Origin: Chrysomallon squamiferum
Lineage: Eukaryota > Mollusca > Gastropoda > Neomphalida > Peltospiridae
DNA length: 64,000 nt
NCBI GenBank assembly: GCA_012295275.1
Contig: CM022679.1
Coordinates: forward strand, 9,162,669 to 9,226,668
Direction of reading: 5' to 3'
A program made the translations under genes and the position numbers. Within the stretch, counting starts at the first letter, position 1; every line of letters starts with the position of its first letter. Below are positions 63,962-64,000 of this stretch, in pieces. The notes under the pieces were generated by a model. It was given only the letters and a program-made list of their open reading frames with translations. It was not told the DNA's origin and made no database searches.

Positions 63962-64000
63962 CTGCTTTCAATGAATATTATGAACCTTATTCTGTGTGTC

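Overview
The window looks like nuclear DNA from an AT-rich, intron-rich metazoan, probably a mollusc or another lophotrochozoan. The evidence is animal-type genes (SUFU, RPTOR, PSTAIRE-type CDK1) split into many short GT-AG exons, heavy (TTA)n/(ATTT)n/poly(A) microsatellite content, a hAT-type MITE, and a SWIM/YqaJ-like transposon-flavoured reading frame. The taxon is inferred, not proven. Most long open frames here are simple-repeat or antisense shadows. The real genes were found by splicing short exons together.

Layout: (1) 1-9.9 kb is repeat-rich and nearly gene-free, except for the first coding exon (minus strand, 2051-2219) of a glutamine-synthetase/lengsin-like gene that runs off the left edge. 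(2) 9892-16085, minus strand: a flavin-reductase-domain protein with a C-terminal HEAH/YHETIT domain and a probable mitochondrial leader. (3) 16294-17364, plus strand: MRM2, the mitochondrial rRNA 2'-O-methyltransferase, head-to-head with (2) across 208 bp. (4) 19974-24799, minus strand: SUFU, ten exons, intact at 445 aa. (5) 25108-46090, plus strand: RPTOR (mTORC1 raptor), 32 exons, head-to-head with SUFU across 308 bp. (6) 52425-55531, minus strand: CDK1, six coding exons, intact at 302 aa, with a CCAAT/CCAAT/CHR-like promoter upstream. (7) 57-64 kb: transposon-derived sequence, including a 500-bp hAT MITE with 8-bp target duplications, a SWIM/YqaJ-like fragment, a 65/67-bp inverted repeat pair and a perfect 19-bp hairpin.

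The most unusual structure is in RPTOR. Two separate minisatellites have grown out of its own splice junctions. At 28307-28926, a unit holding a 3' splice site plus the first 24 nt of exon 6 is repeated 11 times. Every copy is open, in frame and a multiple of three, and seven of the ten intronic copies also end in AG|GT, so they look like potential 8-residue micro-exons (STSTNGNQ and variants). At 44938-45560, a 32-nt unit holding the end of exon 31 and its 5' splice site is repeated about twenty times. RPTOR also has two apparent single-base frameshifts (exon 8 and the last exon), which are either assembly errors or real lesions. Two perfect AMPK-consensus serines, one of them on a 72-nt symmetric exon, correspond to the vertebrate S722/S792 region.

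Functionally the genes are unrelated housekeeping and signalling loci (Hedgehog repression, mTORC1, the mitotic kinase, mitochondrial rRNA modification). The organisation worth noting is two divergent gene pairs with short shared promoters, and convergent pairs MRM2/SUFU and RPTOR/CDK1.
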